Origin: Parablautia sp. Marseille-Q6255
Lineage (GTDB): Bacteria; Bacillota; Clostridia; Lachnospirales; Lachnospiraceae
NCBI RefSeq assembly: GCF_951230155.1
Contig: NZ_CATNVD010000023.1
Location: 1 to 64,000, forward strand
DNA: 64,000 nt
Reading direction: 5' to 3'
The notes under the pieces are model-generated. The model saw nothing but the letters and a program-made list of their open reading frames with translations. It was not told the DNA's origin and ran no database searches. Positions 34,726 through 44,383 of the stretch are shown piece after piece (the stretch's first letter is position 1; every line of letters starts with the position of its first letter). Both the position numbers and the translations under genes were made by a program.

Positions 34726-35978
34726 CAGGACAAACGCATGAATTGTTTTCCTTCCTCTTTCTCAAAATATCTTGTTTTTAAAAATTTAATACCTGCTCCA
34801 AAAACTCCGCTGGGTTCATACTGATTACAAACCGTTTCTTTTTCATTGACAGATTAGAGCGGAAAATTTCTACCATTTTCAGTATACTTAAACACCATTT
34901 CCTTACGATGTTTAAATTTTCTGCTGCCTGCTTATCCAGCGTTGTGTTGCCATCTTCCTTAAATGTTACATCCAGCTGCCAGTGCATACTTTCTACACTC
35001 CAGTGACCTCTCACTGCACGGCTGAACAGCTCTATATCTTCATTTAGGCTGCTGATATAATAACGGAACTCTTTTTTCTCCTCGCCATCTTTTTGAATCG
35101 TCTTTTCTTCCATTCCAATACTTTTAAGCCCTTTCCAGTCCTTCTTCTGAGACAGCCATCCAGTTTCTTTTGTCTGGTAATATTCCCGGATTTCTAACTG
35201 GCTGTGGGCTTTTTCAATTGTTTTTTTATAATTCCCCTTCTTACGCAGTTCTTCTTTTATCTTCATATCATTCAGGTACAGACTCACATCCTCATGCAGC
35301 GTCCTTTGGTTTTCCTTTAACGCCAATACATAGTCTCCCTGTTTCGAACGGATCTTTTCGGCTATGGCTGTCTGCGTTCCCATAGCATCAATCGTCACAA
35401 CCTGACCTTTGATCCGGATTTTCTCCAGTAATTCCGGTATCGCCGTAATCTCATTACTCTTGGTATTTACCACCTTCTGACCAAGACTGAAGCCATCTTC
35501 TTTACTCCAGGCGGTTATGATATGGTTCGCTTTTCCTTCTTTTCTTTTATTGGAACGCATTGTTTTTCCATCAATGCAGATCAGCTTACGCAATGTTTCT
35601 CCTTCATTTTGATTCAGTAATTCCTGCCATTTACCATAAAGCTGCTGCAGGATTTCCGGTGACAGCATTCCAAACACACGGCAAAGTGTATCATGAGACG
35701 GAATCCCGTTTTTCAATTCGATATATTTTTTCAAATATGCTTCATGATAATGGGCAAAATACTCCATTTCAACCCAGTCATCCACATTTGCAAGTGTAGC
35801 AAACAAAACAATCACGATTATGTCCTTCAGCTTGTGCCGTACTTTCCTCTGCTGTCGTTTATCTTCGATATAATCCATCCATTCCAGCAGCTCATCCATA
35901 GCAAAACCCCCTTTTTCTTTTTATCATACCAGAAAAAGGGAATTTGTTCACAATTTATTTACTCATGCGTTTGTCCTG
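34726..35978 (-). mobile_element. ISAs1-family insertion sequence
   Basis: A 1253-bp element bounded by imperfect terminal inverted repeats (CAGGACAAACGCATGA at the left, reverse complement of TCATGCGTTTGTCCTG at the right) and 9-bp direct repeats. It encodes one transposase, apparently intact. It inserted 73 bp upstream of the riboswitch, between it and the tandem 24-nt repeats, so it could alter or supply the promoter of the nitrogenase-like operon. Confidence 0.9.
34778..35899 (-). CDS. ISAs1-family transposase
   Basis: A 373-residue DDE transposase. The N-terminal segment HKLKDIIVIVLFATLANVDD and later ICIDGKTMRSNKRKEG, VVTIDAMGTQTAIAEKI and RGHWSVESMHWQLDVTFKED are typical of ISAs1 family DDE proteins (D in IDGKT, D in IDAMG, E in SVESMHW). 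Length is usual and the frame intact. The start follows AAAGGGGG. Confidence 0.93.
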   Translation of the reverse strand: MDELLEWMDYIEDKRQQRKVRHKLKDIIVIVLFATLANVDDWVEMEYFAHYHEAYLKKYIELKNGIPSHDTLCRVFGMLSPEILQQLYGKWQELLNQNEGETLRKLICIDGKTMRSNKRKEGKANHIITAWSKEDGFSLGQKVVNTKSNEITAIPELLEKIRIKGQVVTIDAMGTQTAIAEKIRSKQGDYVLALKENQRTLHEDVSLYLNDMKIKEELRKKGNYKKTIEKAHSQLEIREYYQTKETGWLSQKKDWKGLKSIGMEEKTIQKDGEEKKEFRYYISSLNEDIELFSRAVRGHWSVESMHWQLDVTFKEDGNTTLDKQAAENLNIVRKWCLSILKMVEIFRSNLSMKKKRFVISMNPAEFLEQVLNF

Positions 35979-36025
35979 TCCAAATACCAATATAACAAAT
36001 CATCCAAATACCAATATAACAATAA
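35979..36025. repeat. Tandem 24-nt direct repeat beside the ISAs1 target
   Basis: TCCAAATACCAATATAACAA plus AATCA-type spacer occurs twice in tandem (35979-36002 and 36003-36025). The first copy supplied the IS target duplication. A possible protein-binding repeat of the lost upstream region; not a CRISPR array. Confidence 0.6.
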
Positions 36026-36254
36026 ATGCGAAAGCAAACAGATACGCTATGAAAAAATCTGCAAAAGATATTTTTTCAAAACATTTAAAAAGTCCTTAAC
36101 TTTTCATATCTGAAAATACAAAATGCTTGTCTATGATCATCCAGTCAACCGCCTATTCCCGGTATAATTACTGCATACATAATTTAACCCACGAAGAAAA
36201 AATTTTTTAGTGCTTTATATTACTTCTTCATGTAATACAATTCCATTTTGTAAA

Positions 36255-37829
36255 TTACAGTAGCGGAGCTGCCGCTTTCGCAATGAAACCAAGAGCACGA
36301 CGTTTTAAGGGTTCTGACGAAATCATATCAACTGTGATTTCTCTACATTTATTCTGAGTAAAATTGAAGTCCTCTACGATTTTGGGAATACAGGATGTTC
36401 CCCACATATATGTAGCACATTCAAAATGATGGTACAGACTCCGATAATCCAAATTAATGGTGCCAACAACAGCTTCGCGATCATCACATACAAAAACTTT
36501 TGCATGAACAAAACCAGGTGTATATTCATAAATCTTCACGCCAGAATTCAATAAAGACTTATAATGTGTCAATGCAAGTGCAAATGGAATATACTTATCT
36601 GGAATACCCGGAAGAATAATTCGAACATCAACCCCACGCTCTGCAGCATATTTTAATGAATTCTCCAGTTCTCCATCCAAAATCAGGTACGGTGTCATAA
36701 TGTGAACGTAATTTTGCGCCCGATTCAGCATATCCATATAAACTTGTTCACCCACTTTATCTTTATCAAGGGGGCAATCTCCATAGGGCATCACAAAACC
36801 ATTTTCCACCTGTGGTATAATCGGTATGTTCAAAAAACTTTCAAAATCTTTTTCTTTCTCATCCAAAAACCACATATGTAAAAACATTCTGGTAAAACTG
36901 CGGGCAGCTTCTCCCTGAACCATTACGGCCGTATCTTTCCAGTGCCCATATTTTTCATAAGCATTAATATATTCATCTGCCAGATTGATTCCACCATTAA
37001 AAGCTACATTCCCATCAATTACCAGTATTTTACGATGATCCCGATAATTATAGTGGGTAGATACGAATGGTTTAATAGGCGCAAACATCTTACATTGAAT
37101 TCCAAGTCTACGAAGCCTTTGGGGATAGTCATGAGGTAACGTAGACAGCTCGCATGTACCATCATAAAGCATGCGAACATCAACGCCCTCTTTCACTTTC
37201 CGAACCAAAATTTCCAGAATTTTCCCCCACATCTCTCCTTCATTCACAATAAAATATTCCAAAAAAATAAAATGCTCTGCCTTTTCCAGCTGAATCAGCA
37301 TTTCTTTAAACTTATCCTCTCCCAAAGGAAAATATGTAACAGCGATATGCTCATACACAGGATAGCATCCACTACGCCTCACATATCTTGTTAACGCTGC
37401 AGCTCCTGAATCAGATTTTTGCAGATTTTTTTCTGCCTTTGGATCTTGCATAAGTATTTTTTGAGTCTCATTATTTAATTGCGCATAATGATCACGAAGA
37501 GCACGATGGCCGATATTTTTCTGAGTATAAAGAAACAGCAATGCTCCAAACACGGGAAGAAGCATAACTACTACCAACCAAGTTATTTTTGCCGTAGGAT
37601 CCATAGAACTGTTTAACAGATATAACACCATAAAAACAGTAAAAATTACAACTCCACCATAAATATGAGGCAGAAATTCTTCAAACCAATGGAATATGCT
37701 AAATAGAAATAAAACCTGTACTGTAAGTAAAACAAGAATCAGACCAGATCGGCTGAAAATCATCCGAAAAATTCCCTGCTTACCTTTTTTCAAAAGATAT
37801 AGCCCTGTTTCTTTTGAATCTTGCTTCAT
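36255..37829 (-). CDS. cls: Cardiolipin synthase
   Basis: A 524-residue phospholipase D-superfamily enzyme that joins two phosphatidylglycerols into cardiolipin and glycerol at the membrane. Two N-terminal membrane segments (residues about 25-90) precede two HKD catalytic motifs: HYNYRDHRKILVIDG and GFVHAKVFVCDDREAVVGT with the second His, Lys and Asp. Length is typical for bacterial Cls. No ribosome-site oddities (ATG preceded by GGACGG). Regulation not visible. It stands alone between the ISAs1 element and the Bce-type module. Confidence 0.93.
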   Translation of the reverse strand: MKQDSKETGLYLLKKGKQGIFRMIFSRSGLILVLLTVQVLFLFSIFHWFEEFLPHIYGGVVIFTVFMVLYLLNSSMDPTAKITWLVVVMLLPVFGALLFLYTQKNIGHRALRDHYAQLNNETQKILMQDPKAEKNLQKSDSGAAALTRYVRRSGCYPVYEHIAVTYFPLGEDKFKEMLIQLEKAEHFIFLEYFIVNEGEMWGKILEILVRKVKEGVDVRMLYDGTCELSTLPHDYPQRLRRLGIQCKMFAPIKPFVSTHYNYRDHRKILVIDGNVAFNGGINLADEYINAYEKYGHWKDTAVMVQGEAARSFTRMFLHMWFLDEKEKDFESFLNIPIIPQVENGFVMPYGDCPLDKDKVGEQVYMDMLNRAQNYVHIMTPYLILDGELENSLKYAAERGVDVRIILPGIPDKYIPFALALTHYKSLLNSGVKIYEYTPGFVHAKVFVCDDREAVVGTINLDYRSLYHHFECATYMWGTSCIPKIVEDFNFTQNKCREITVDMISSEPLKRRALGFIAKAAAPLL

Positions 37830-37969
37830 AATATTTTCCGTCCTTTCTTTAATTTTTTACAAAATTATTTTTAATTTTATCACTTGGAAAATATGATTAC
37901 AATACATTTTGTAAGAAATCTTTCATAATAAAAGCGCTGGATATAGTAGGTATTTTAATTTAATATTCA

Positions 37970-37992
37970 GTGGGGTGTTATCAACACCCCAC
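37970..37992. terminator. Hairpin between cls and the Bce-type module
   Basis: A perfect 10-bp stem GTGGGGTGTT / AACACCCCAC with a 3-base loop, 79 bp after the end of the minus-strand gene at 38071. There is no strong U-tract on either strand, so it may act as a weak terminator or a transcript-stabilising end. Confidence 0.5.
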
Positions 37993-38070
37993 CAATAAAC
38001 GTTAAACAGCTTGCATGATACATGGTCCGTAGTGAAACTATAACTTATTTGGCAAATAAAAGCTTATGTA

Positions 38071-38859
38071 TTAGTAAATATTAATGTCACCTTCCTCTGC
38101 TTCTACGCAAATATTTCCGGAAACTATAACGTTTTTTTCTTCGATATCGCCTTCTTCAACTATAATACTACAGTTTCCTATCGTTTCGTTTGACAGTTTT
38201 AAATCCCCTTCCTCTGCTATAATACTGCAGTTTTCAATTGTTCCGTCCGACAGTTCTAAATCGCCCTCTTCCGCTGTGATACTACAGTTTTCAATTGTTC
38301 CGCCTGATAGTTCTAAATCACCCTCCTCCATATATAATTCCAATTCTCTTAAAACGATAGATTTTAACTGTACATCCCCTTCTCCCGTCTTTACAGTCAA
38401 CTTTCCACTATTCATATAAGAAGGCACATAGAGTGTTACAATTCCCGTGTAATCCTGCATTTCTCCTGCTATATCACCAATTCCATCAATATAAATATGC
38501 TTGTAATACCCTGCGCTTTCGGCTTCCGTCTCTTTCAAAACGAGCAAATCTTCCTGCTCTGTGACAGTTAATGGAGTGGTATCCGCTTTGCTCGCAATTT
38601 TGTATTCCAAATAAAAATACTCATCGTCTGAAAAAGTCACCTGTAGATCGATATGTTTTAAATGGACACTTACATTTTTCCCTTCAAAATCCAGTCGTTT
38701 TTTCTCTTGAACATATTGCTTCATTTCTGTATCGTCCACTTGAGTATTTGTTTGACTTTCCATAGCATATGTAATATTTGTCCTGTTGCTCGCTGCAGCA
38801 ACAACTATCATCCCTGTCGTTATTCCGGTTAAAAAAAACATGTGAAACATTTTTTTCAT
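38071..38859 (-). CDS. Secreted/anchored DUF4097-like protein with three to four repeats
   Basis: A 262-residue protein from ATG 38859 (AGGAGGACTAAAATTT upstream). A signal or membrane segment (MFFLTGITTGMIVVAAAS) precedes a beta-rich, probably DUF4097-like beta-helical domain, then 19-residue repeats built on EEGDLELSGGTIENCSI, EEGDLELSDGTIENCSI and EEGDLKLSNETIGNCSI, and a diverged last unit EEGDIEEKNVIVSGN. The acidic loops suggest a surface or metal-binding beta-solenoid. It ends the Bce-type operon and is probably cotranscribed with it. Confidence 0.75.
   Translation of the reverse strand: MKKMFHMFFLTGITTGMIVVAAASNRTNITYAMESQTNTQVDDTEMKQYVQEKKRLDFEGKNVSVHLKHIDLQVTFSDDEYFYLEYKIASKADTTPLTVTEQEDLLVLKETEAESAGYYKHIYIDGIGDIAGEMQDYTGIVTLYVPSYMNSGKLTVKTGEGDVQLKSIVLRELELYMEEGDLELSGGTIENCSITAEEGDLELSDGTIENCSIIAEEGDLKLSNETIGNCSIIVEEGDIEEKNVIVSGNICVEAEEGDINIY
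38160..38340. repeat. 57-bp tandem repeats coding for the beta-solenoid units
   Basis: Three to four near-identical 57-bp units in the DUF4097-like gene, each encoding one EEGDLxLS...NCSI unit. Copy number could vary by slippage or recombination. Confidence 0.7.
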
Positions 38860-38888
38860 AAATTTTAGTCCTCCTATCATTCAAACCA

Positions 38889-40931
38889 TTATCTTGCCAT
38901 GTATCCCTGCTCAATATTCTGTTTAAACCCTATATAAGTAATTATAAAATAAATAACATAAACTCCTAAAAACAATGATGCAGAAATCAGAAAATATAGC
39001 AAAGGAGAAGTATAAACTCCTGTGTAAAAATTGAAACGTGCTCCCATGTAAATAGAAATCATTCCACTAATCACAAATGCCATCAAAACCGGACAAAGAT
39101 AATAGGAAACAAGCTGCTGCAATATTATTTTTTCAATTTCTTTTCTGCTATACCCTATCTGGAAAAGTATACGGTATCGGTACTTATATTTTACGGAATC
39201 ACATAACTGTTGTACGGAAAGTACTGTCAGAGAAACACATAAAAAAACAAGTCCGATATAAAACAAAGGAAAAATAATAGAAGAAAGCATATATTTAACC
39301 TCTGGCACCAAATTATCACGTACCAGATTTTTCGCTGCAAAAAGAACGATGGAATCTGAACCAGAACATATATTTTCATCTCCTGTTTCAATATCGTCCA
39401 ACTTTTTTTGCAGATTTACCGGGGTTTTTCCTTTTATGTCCGATACCATTTCCTTGTAATATGGCCGCATCTTTTGAGCAATACTGTCAGGAACCACAAG
39501 GATATAATCGCTTCCATTATGCCCATCCTGCGAAAAAGACTCTGTATAATATCCGGCACAGCGAAGACGCTCTCCTTCATTTTCTATACAAATTTGATCT
39601 GAAAAATCACCTGTCTGCCGGAACACGCGATCTTTCATATGAAACATATATTCATTGTCTTTCAAATTAATCTGCGGTAGCTTTAACATTTTCCGTAGAT
39701 AATTATAATCAGAAACCGCCATATAGGTATCATAATCGTAATACACCATCGCATTGTTCTGATCTATTTTTTTCTGATTTGGTGTTCCGTCTGTTCGCTG
39801 ATAATTAGTGCCAAATTCCTTCAAATGTGTATAAAGGTACGTATTTACAGTATTTGTTCCATTTTCATAAATATTATAACAATATACGCTATTTATTTTT
39901 GTTTCTCTTGATAAGACTTCTATTTCTTTGCAAAAGTCTTCATCCGTTTGGCTGCTGTACACTTGTACATCAAAAGGAAATTTATTGATCAATATCTGAT
40001 TTTGAAAATGATTAAACATCAACGCTGCTGAACTTCCCAAAAGTGCCAAAGTAAACAAAGCTGTAAGAGTCCCCATCGTAAAGCTTAAGGTTCTTACTTT
40101 AGCGGAAAGCTGTCTTAAAAGAAGCAGTGTATTTCCACAATAAACTGCGTTTCCTTTTTTTCTTACATAGCAGGAAATCCATGCAGAAATTCCTACATAA
40201 AACAAATAAATAGTAATTACAAGTCCAAATAGAAAAAGAATAGCAATCCCGATATCCCATTCTTTATAACAGAATAGAAAAAAGCCAAACAAAATGATAA
40301 AAATAACAGACAGTGGAAAGAATATCTTTTTTCTATTTTCATTTTTAGCTGAAATACTTTCATTTTCTTTCTGGCTATCCATCAGATCACGAATATTCAT
40401 CTTTTTAAACTTTTTTCTGCAGCGCAAAAGCGCCAGTAAATAGCAGCCTCCATAGCTGGCTGCCGTCATGACAATACAGTTCCAACTGAATTCCAGATGT
40501 AAGTGATAATTCATCTGAATCATACTATAAAAAATCGAGAGAAGAATCTGTTGTAAAAAGAATCCCAGAAGCATACCTACAAAAAAAGCGCCGGTTCCAA
40601 GTAATAGATTTTCAAAAAGATACAGGCCGGCTATTTCCTTTTTTTTCATCCCTGCGAGTAAATAGATTCCAAATTCCCGACTTCTTTTTTCCAGTATAAA
40701 ATGAACCATATAGTTAATGAGCCATGCCACGATTAAAACAATAAAAAAAGTAGCAAGTCCTGTCATAATCGCCATGGTTCCTGCCATTTCAAAAAGATTT
40801 TGTATTTCTTTTGAAAATAGCAATGTATTAAAAGAAAACATCAGCGCACTGACAACAGCCATTGTTATAAAATATACCAGATAGTCTTTCGTCATCCGCT
40901 TTACATTGCGAAATGCGAGTTTACGAATCAT
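38889..40931 (-). CDS. BceB-like ABC transporter permease (FtsX family)
   Basis: A 680-residue permease from ATG 40931 (GGTGAGTTG upstream), overlapping the ATPase gene by 11 bp. It has the FtsX-like layout of BceB/VraG-type proteins: an N-terminal MIRKLAFRNVKRMTKDYL, about ten membrane helices, and a large extracytoplasmic domain (about residues 300-560). The permease domain pairs with the ATPase to sense and detoxify peptide antibiotics that target lipid II-cycle intermediates (bacitracin-type); this is inferred from gene order and domain pattern. Confidence 0.88.
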   Translation of the reverse strand: MIRKLAFRNVKRMTKDYLVYFITMAVVSALMFSFNTLLFSKEIQNLFEMAGTMAIMTGLATFFIVLIVAWLINYMVHFILEKRSREFGIYLLAGMKKKEIAGLYLFENLLLGTGAFFVGMLLGFFLQQILLSIFYSMIQMNYHLHLEFSWNCIVMTAASYGGCYLLALLRCRKKFKKMNIRDLMDSQKENESISAKNENRKKIFFPLSVIFIILFGFFLFCYKEWDIGIAILFLFGLVITIYLFYVGISAWISCYVRKKGNAVYCGNTLLLLRQLSAKVRTLSFTMGTLTALFTLALLGSSAALMFNHFQNQILINKFPFDVQVYSSQTDEDFCKEIEVLSRETKINSVYCYNIYENGTNTVNTYLYTHLKEFGTNYQRTDGTPNQKKIDQNNAMVYYDYDTYMAVSDYNYLRKMLKLPQINLKDNEYMFHMKDRVFRQTGDFSDQICIENEGERLRCAGYYTESFSQDGHNGSDYILVVPDSIAQKMRPYYKEMVSDIKGKTPVNLQKKLDDIETGDENICSGSDSIVLFAAKNLVRDNLVPEVKYMLSSIIFPLFYIGLVFLCVSLTVLSVQQLCDSVKYKYRYRILFQIGYSRKEIEKIILQQLVSYYLCPVLMAFVISGMISIYMGARFNFYTGVYTSPLLYFLISASLFLGVYVIYFIITYIGFKQNIEQGYMAR

Positions 40932-41688
40932 GGGACAACTCACCTCCTGTAAGCGCTAAAACATCCAGTATCGCATTCAAAAAATCTCTCCGTTCTTTAT
41001 TTCCTCGAGACAGTTCATGAAAAATTTTTCCGTCCTTTAGAAACAAAATCCGGTCACAATAGCTTGCAGAAAATGCATCGTGTGTTACCATAAAAATCGT
41101 AGTCTGCATTTGCTGATTCAGGTTCTCAAAAGTTTCCAGCAATGTCTGAGCTGCTTGAGAATCCAATGCCCCTGTCGGTTCATCTGCAAGCAAAAGCAGC
41201 GGATGATTTGCAATCGCTCTTGCACACGCACATCTTTGTTTTTGCCCTCCTGATACCTGATAGGGATACTGGTCTTTTACTTCCTCAATGCCAAGCAAAT
41301 GAAGCAATTCGCTGCAGCGAGTTTGAATTTCTTTTTTGCTTCTACACTGAAGCGTCATTACAAGCATAATGTTTTCTTCTAAAGTTAATGTATCCAGAAG
41401 ATTATATTCCTGAAATACAAATCCCAGATTTTTTTTGCGAAATTCCGACAGTTGCTCTTCTTCCAACTCCGTAATATCTGTTTCTCCATAATAGATATGC
41501 CCTGCTGTTACATGATCAATTGTGGAAAGTAAATTTAAAAGCGTGGTTTTACCAGAACCAGAAGGTCCCATGACACCGACAAACTCCCCAGTTTTTACGG
41601 AAAAGCTTACTCGATCCACTGCCTTTGTCACATGATTTTCATTTCCATAATATTTTTCAACGTCGCATATCCGTATTGCATCCTTCAT
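40921..41688 (-). CDS. BceA-like ABC transporter ATPase
   Basis: A 255-residue ATPase from ATG 41688 (AGGAGAAAGCC upstream): Walker A GPSGSGKTT, Q-loop FVFQEYNLL, signature VSGGQKQRCACARAI, Walker B LLLLADEPTGALD, H-loop MVTHDAF. The MacB/LolD-like group of ATPases partner FtsX-type permeases. It is followed by the permease with an 11-bp overlap. The next genes upstream are the sensor kinase and response regulator. Confidence 0.93.
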   Translation of the reverse strand: MKDAIRICDVEKYYGNENHVTKAVDRVSFSVKTGEFVGVMGPSGSGKTTLLNLLSTIDHVTAGHIYYGETDITELEEEQLSEFRKKNLGFVFQEYNLLDTLTLEENIMLVMTLQCRSKKEIQTRCSELLHLLGIEEVKDQYPYQVSGGQKQRCACARAIANHPLLLLADEPTGALDSQAAQTLLETFENLNQQMQTTIFMVTHDAFSASYCDRILFLKDGKIFHELSRGNKERRDFLNAILDVLALTGGELSHDS

Positions 41689-41853
41689 GGCTTTCTCCTC
41701 TTTTCTTATCAGATATATGAAAAGGCACAGCAACAGTTTTGGGAAGTGCTCCCTTTTTCTGTACTATGCCTATCATAGCAGATATACTTCCTGCTTTGTA
41801 TGAAATTATCTTTCCTCAATCTTACAGTTTTGAAAGATACGGAAGTCAGAACG

Positions 41854-42870
41854 TTACTTTCGATAATCTGCCAGATAGACGCTTTCCGGAAATTCCAGAA
41901 TAATCTCCGTACCATATCCTGGTTGTGAAACTGCTCTGATACCAATTCCAAGCTTATCACAAAGCTTTTTGCATAAATATAATCCCATACCGGTAGAACG
42001 GTTTATCCGCCGTCCGTTTGTCCCGGTAAATCCTTTTTCAAAAATGCACGGGATTTCTTCCGGTAAAATTCCAATCCCATCATCTTTTATACTTAAAAGC
42101 GTTCCGTTCTTTTTCTCCTGTGTTGTAATGAGGATATATGCACCTTCCTCTTTTCGATATTTTACACTATTTTGTATCAGTTGATTCAAGATGAATTCCA
42201 TCCACTTTTCGTCTGTATAAGCCGAATTGGGACAAATCACCTCTGCGCAGATATGATTTTGTATCAAATACTGCTTATTTTTTATCAAAACCTTCTCCGC
42301 AACCTGTTGAAGATTTGTTTTGCTAATCCGATAGTCCTTGTAAACAGCATCGGATCTTGCATAGTACAACGCCATGTCCACATAATTTTCTATTTTTTGA
42401 TTTTCAATTAGCACGGATCTGCTTCTATCATCCAAATGATTTTCACAATTCAGAGCAATTGCCGTAATTGGTGCTTTAATCTCATGAACCCAGCTTTCAA
42501 TATATTCCCTGTAGTCTTTTTGTTCCTGCTCAATAAAATGGATACGCTCAATGACTGATTTGTTTGATTTCCGAATCAAAGCTTGGTATAATCGATCCTC
42601 TAAACGAGTAGACTGCGGCATCAACTCTCCCAGAAGATAACGCTGATCCAAATTGTCAATAACTTTTTCTGTTTTCTTAAAATACTGTCTGCGAGAATAA
42701 TACTGTACTGCCATCCAGATACCTAAGAAGAGAATCCAAGAAATTAGAATAACAGCAGAAAAATCTAATGGATAACCAGTCAGGCTCAAAAACAAAACAA
42801 GCAGAAACATGCATACAAACTGGAAAAGAAGGAATAATATTTTATCTTTTAAGTATTCTTTCAAGCTCAT
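41854..42870 (-). CDS. BceS-like intramembrane-sensing histidine kinase
   Basis: A 338-residue kinase with two closely spaced N-terminal membrane helices (about residues 12-60) and almost no extracytoplasmic loop, as in BceS-type kinases that sense through their transporter. It has the phospho-acceptor His in ESWVHEIKAPITA, N-box LNQLIQNSVKYR, G1 DDGIGILPEE and G2 TGMGLYLCKKL. It overlaps the response-regulator gene by 4 bp. Confidence 0.93.
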   Translation of the reverse strand: MSLKEYLKDKILFLLFQFVCMFLLVLFLSLTGYPLDFSAVILISWILFLGIWMAVQYYSRRQYFKKTEKVIDNLDQRYLLGELMPQSTRLEDRLYQALIRKSNKSVIERIHFIEQEQKDYREYIESWVHEIKAPITAIALNCENHLDDRSRSVLIENQKIENYVDMALYYARSDAVYKDYRISKTNLQQVAEKVLIKNKQYLIQNHICAEVICPNSAYTDEKWMEFILNQLIQNSVKYRKEEGAYILITTQEKKNGTLLSIKDDGIGILPEEIPCIFEKGFTGTNGRRINRSTGMGLYLCKKLCDKLGIGIRAVSQPGYGTEIILEFPESVYLADYRK

Positions 42871-43535
42871 ATTCTATATCCCATTCCCCTTTTTGTCTCA
42901 ATAAAATTCTGCACGCCAATTGTTTCCAGTTTACTGCGCAGTCGTGTCATGTTTACGCTAAGTGCATTATCATCAATAAAAATCTGCTGATCCCACAAAT
43001 TCTCTACTAACTCAATTCGCGATACGATTTCACCGGCATGTGTGAACAGATAATGCATAATCTTCAATTCATTTTTTGACAGCTCCGCACACTTTCCATC
43101 ATACAGAATACGTCCCCGAATCATATCCAATTCGATTCCCTTATAGGTGATTTTTTCCTGTTGTTCCTTTTTATATGTACGTTTTAAAACAGCTGCAATA
43201 TGCGCCAATAATATGGGTGCAACAAAAGGTTTTGTAATATAATCATCTCCACCTTTTAACATTCCGTTCAATTCATCCATAGAATCCGTTCTGCTTGTCA
43301 CAAAAATAATAGGAACATTCGACTGCTCACGAATTTTCTGGCACACCTCAAAGCCGGACAAATTTGGTAAATTCACATCCAAAAGAATTAAATCAGGACG
43401 TATATTTTTTATGCATTCCGTATAATTTGTAAATTCCGTCAAAGTAGATACATCGTACAATGCATTTTCCAACAACTGTTTTAATTCCTGACGAATTGAT
43501 ACATCATCTTCTATAATTAAAATATCCATTTGCAT
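42867..43535 (-). CDS. BceR-like OmpR-family response regulator
   Basis: A 222-residue regulator: receiver domain with acidic pair near the N-terminus (IEDDVSIRQ), phospho-acceptor Asp in LILLDVNLP, Lys in ITKPF, then a winged-helix DNA-binding domain (ELSKNELKIMHYLFTHAGEI, NALSVNMTRLRSKLETIG). It controls the transporter genes downstream in BceRSAB-type modules. No binding site was identified by eye. Confidence 0.93.
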   Translation of the reverse strand: MQMDILIIEDDVSIRQELKQLLENALYDVSTLTEFTNYTECIKNIRPDLILLDVNLPNLSGFEVCQKIREQSNVPIIFVTSRTDSMDELNGMLKGGDDYITKPFVAPILLAHIAAVLKRTYKKEQQEKITYKGIELDMIRGRILYDGKCAELSKNELKIMHYLFTHAGEIVSRIELVENLWDQQIFIDDNALSVNMTRLRSKLETIGVQNFIETKRGMGYRI

Positions 43536-43583
43536 TTCCTCGTTTCTTTTTCATTACTACACGATTTATATTTTTGATATATC

Positions 43584-43708
43584 TCATGCCACCGTGTTTA
43601 TAAGGAAATCCCCTACGAACTCAGGCATCCCGCCATTTTTTCGTTGAAGCAGAACGTCCTCAGCTGTACAGCCTTTATCACTGTCATCAATTGCCAGAGC
43701 AGAAATCT
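43584..43708 (-). pseudogene. Short decayed gene fragment
   Basis: A minus-strand frame reads LAIDDSDKGCTAEDVLLQRK, NGGMPEFVGDFLINTVA and a stop, but is preceded by a stop with no start. It resembles the end of a soluble protein. It is part of the debris between the Bce module and the XRE gene; family not known. Confidence 0.45.
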
Positions 43709-44011
43709 AATTTTTAAAACCATCATTCGCTCCACATACTATGCCAAAACATACGTTTCCCCAGTAAAACAATTCATTGTTTTTCAAATGTAAGTCCTTT
43801 TCTTCAAATAAATTTACCAAAAATGAATATTTTTGTAAAGCAAAAAACAACCTTACCAAATTAATCATGTTGGACTGGCAGCAAAGCCTATTTAAAATAT
43901 ATAAAAAACAAGAAAAATTCTACTTCCAGAACTCTCTGTCTGCAAATAGAGCGATTGGAAATTTCTGCTAATATTTTTATTACAAGTTCCGCTATTATCT
44001 CAAAAATAGAC
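43709..44011. other. Intergenic stretch with no supported gene
   Basis: AT-rich. Only a short plus-strand frame (43777-43971) with no ribosome site is seen and I do not accept it. Confidence 0.5.
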
Positions 44012-44383
44012 TTATTCTAGTCCTGTTGTATTATTTCGTGACAATAAATAAAGAGAAATCGAACTAATTTCAGTCCAGCAAGGAGTTTTATCACATGGAA
44101 CAAAAATCAAACAGACTAGGATTGACATTGGCATGAGTATCCACTGTATTAAGAAAAAATCGAAAGAGGTATCCATCATATCACCGGGACACAACTCTTG
44201 GAATCCGGGACTGCCTGGAAACAAATAATAGTGAACTGTTAAAATAGGCGCAAACTGCTTTTTATCGAAGCCAAATATAAACATATCTATTCCAGACACC
44301 CCATATAATAACAGAAAACTGAATTTGCAGGATTGAATTTTCATGTCAGAAAAGCGAAAGATGCCTGCCCCATAAGCAAACAT
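44012..44383 (-). CDS. Hydrophobic hypothetical protein, possibly a fragment
   Basis: A 123-residue frame with three hydrophobic segments (FSFLLLYGVSGIDMFIFGF; FFLIQWILMPMSILVCLIF) and an even amino-acid mix. No good ribosome site and no family recognised. It lies in a debris region, so it may be the remnant of a larger membrane protein. Confidence 0.35.
   Translation of the reverse strand: MFAYGAGIFRFSDMKIQSCKFSFLLLYGVSGIDMFIFGFDKKQFAPILTVHYYLFPGSPGFQELCPGDMMDTSFDFFLIQWILMPMSILVCLIFVPCDKTPCWTEISSISLYLLSRNNTTGLE

Noticed and set aside
35979-36025. Two spaced direct repeats resembling a CRISPR array
   Set aside because: Only two units in tandem without spacers, and no cas genes nearby.
38084-38419. 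A repetitive plus-strand frame of 111 residues
   Set aside because: It is the antisense reading of the tandem repeats in the DUF4097-like gene.
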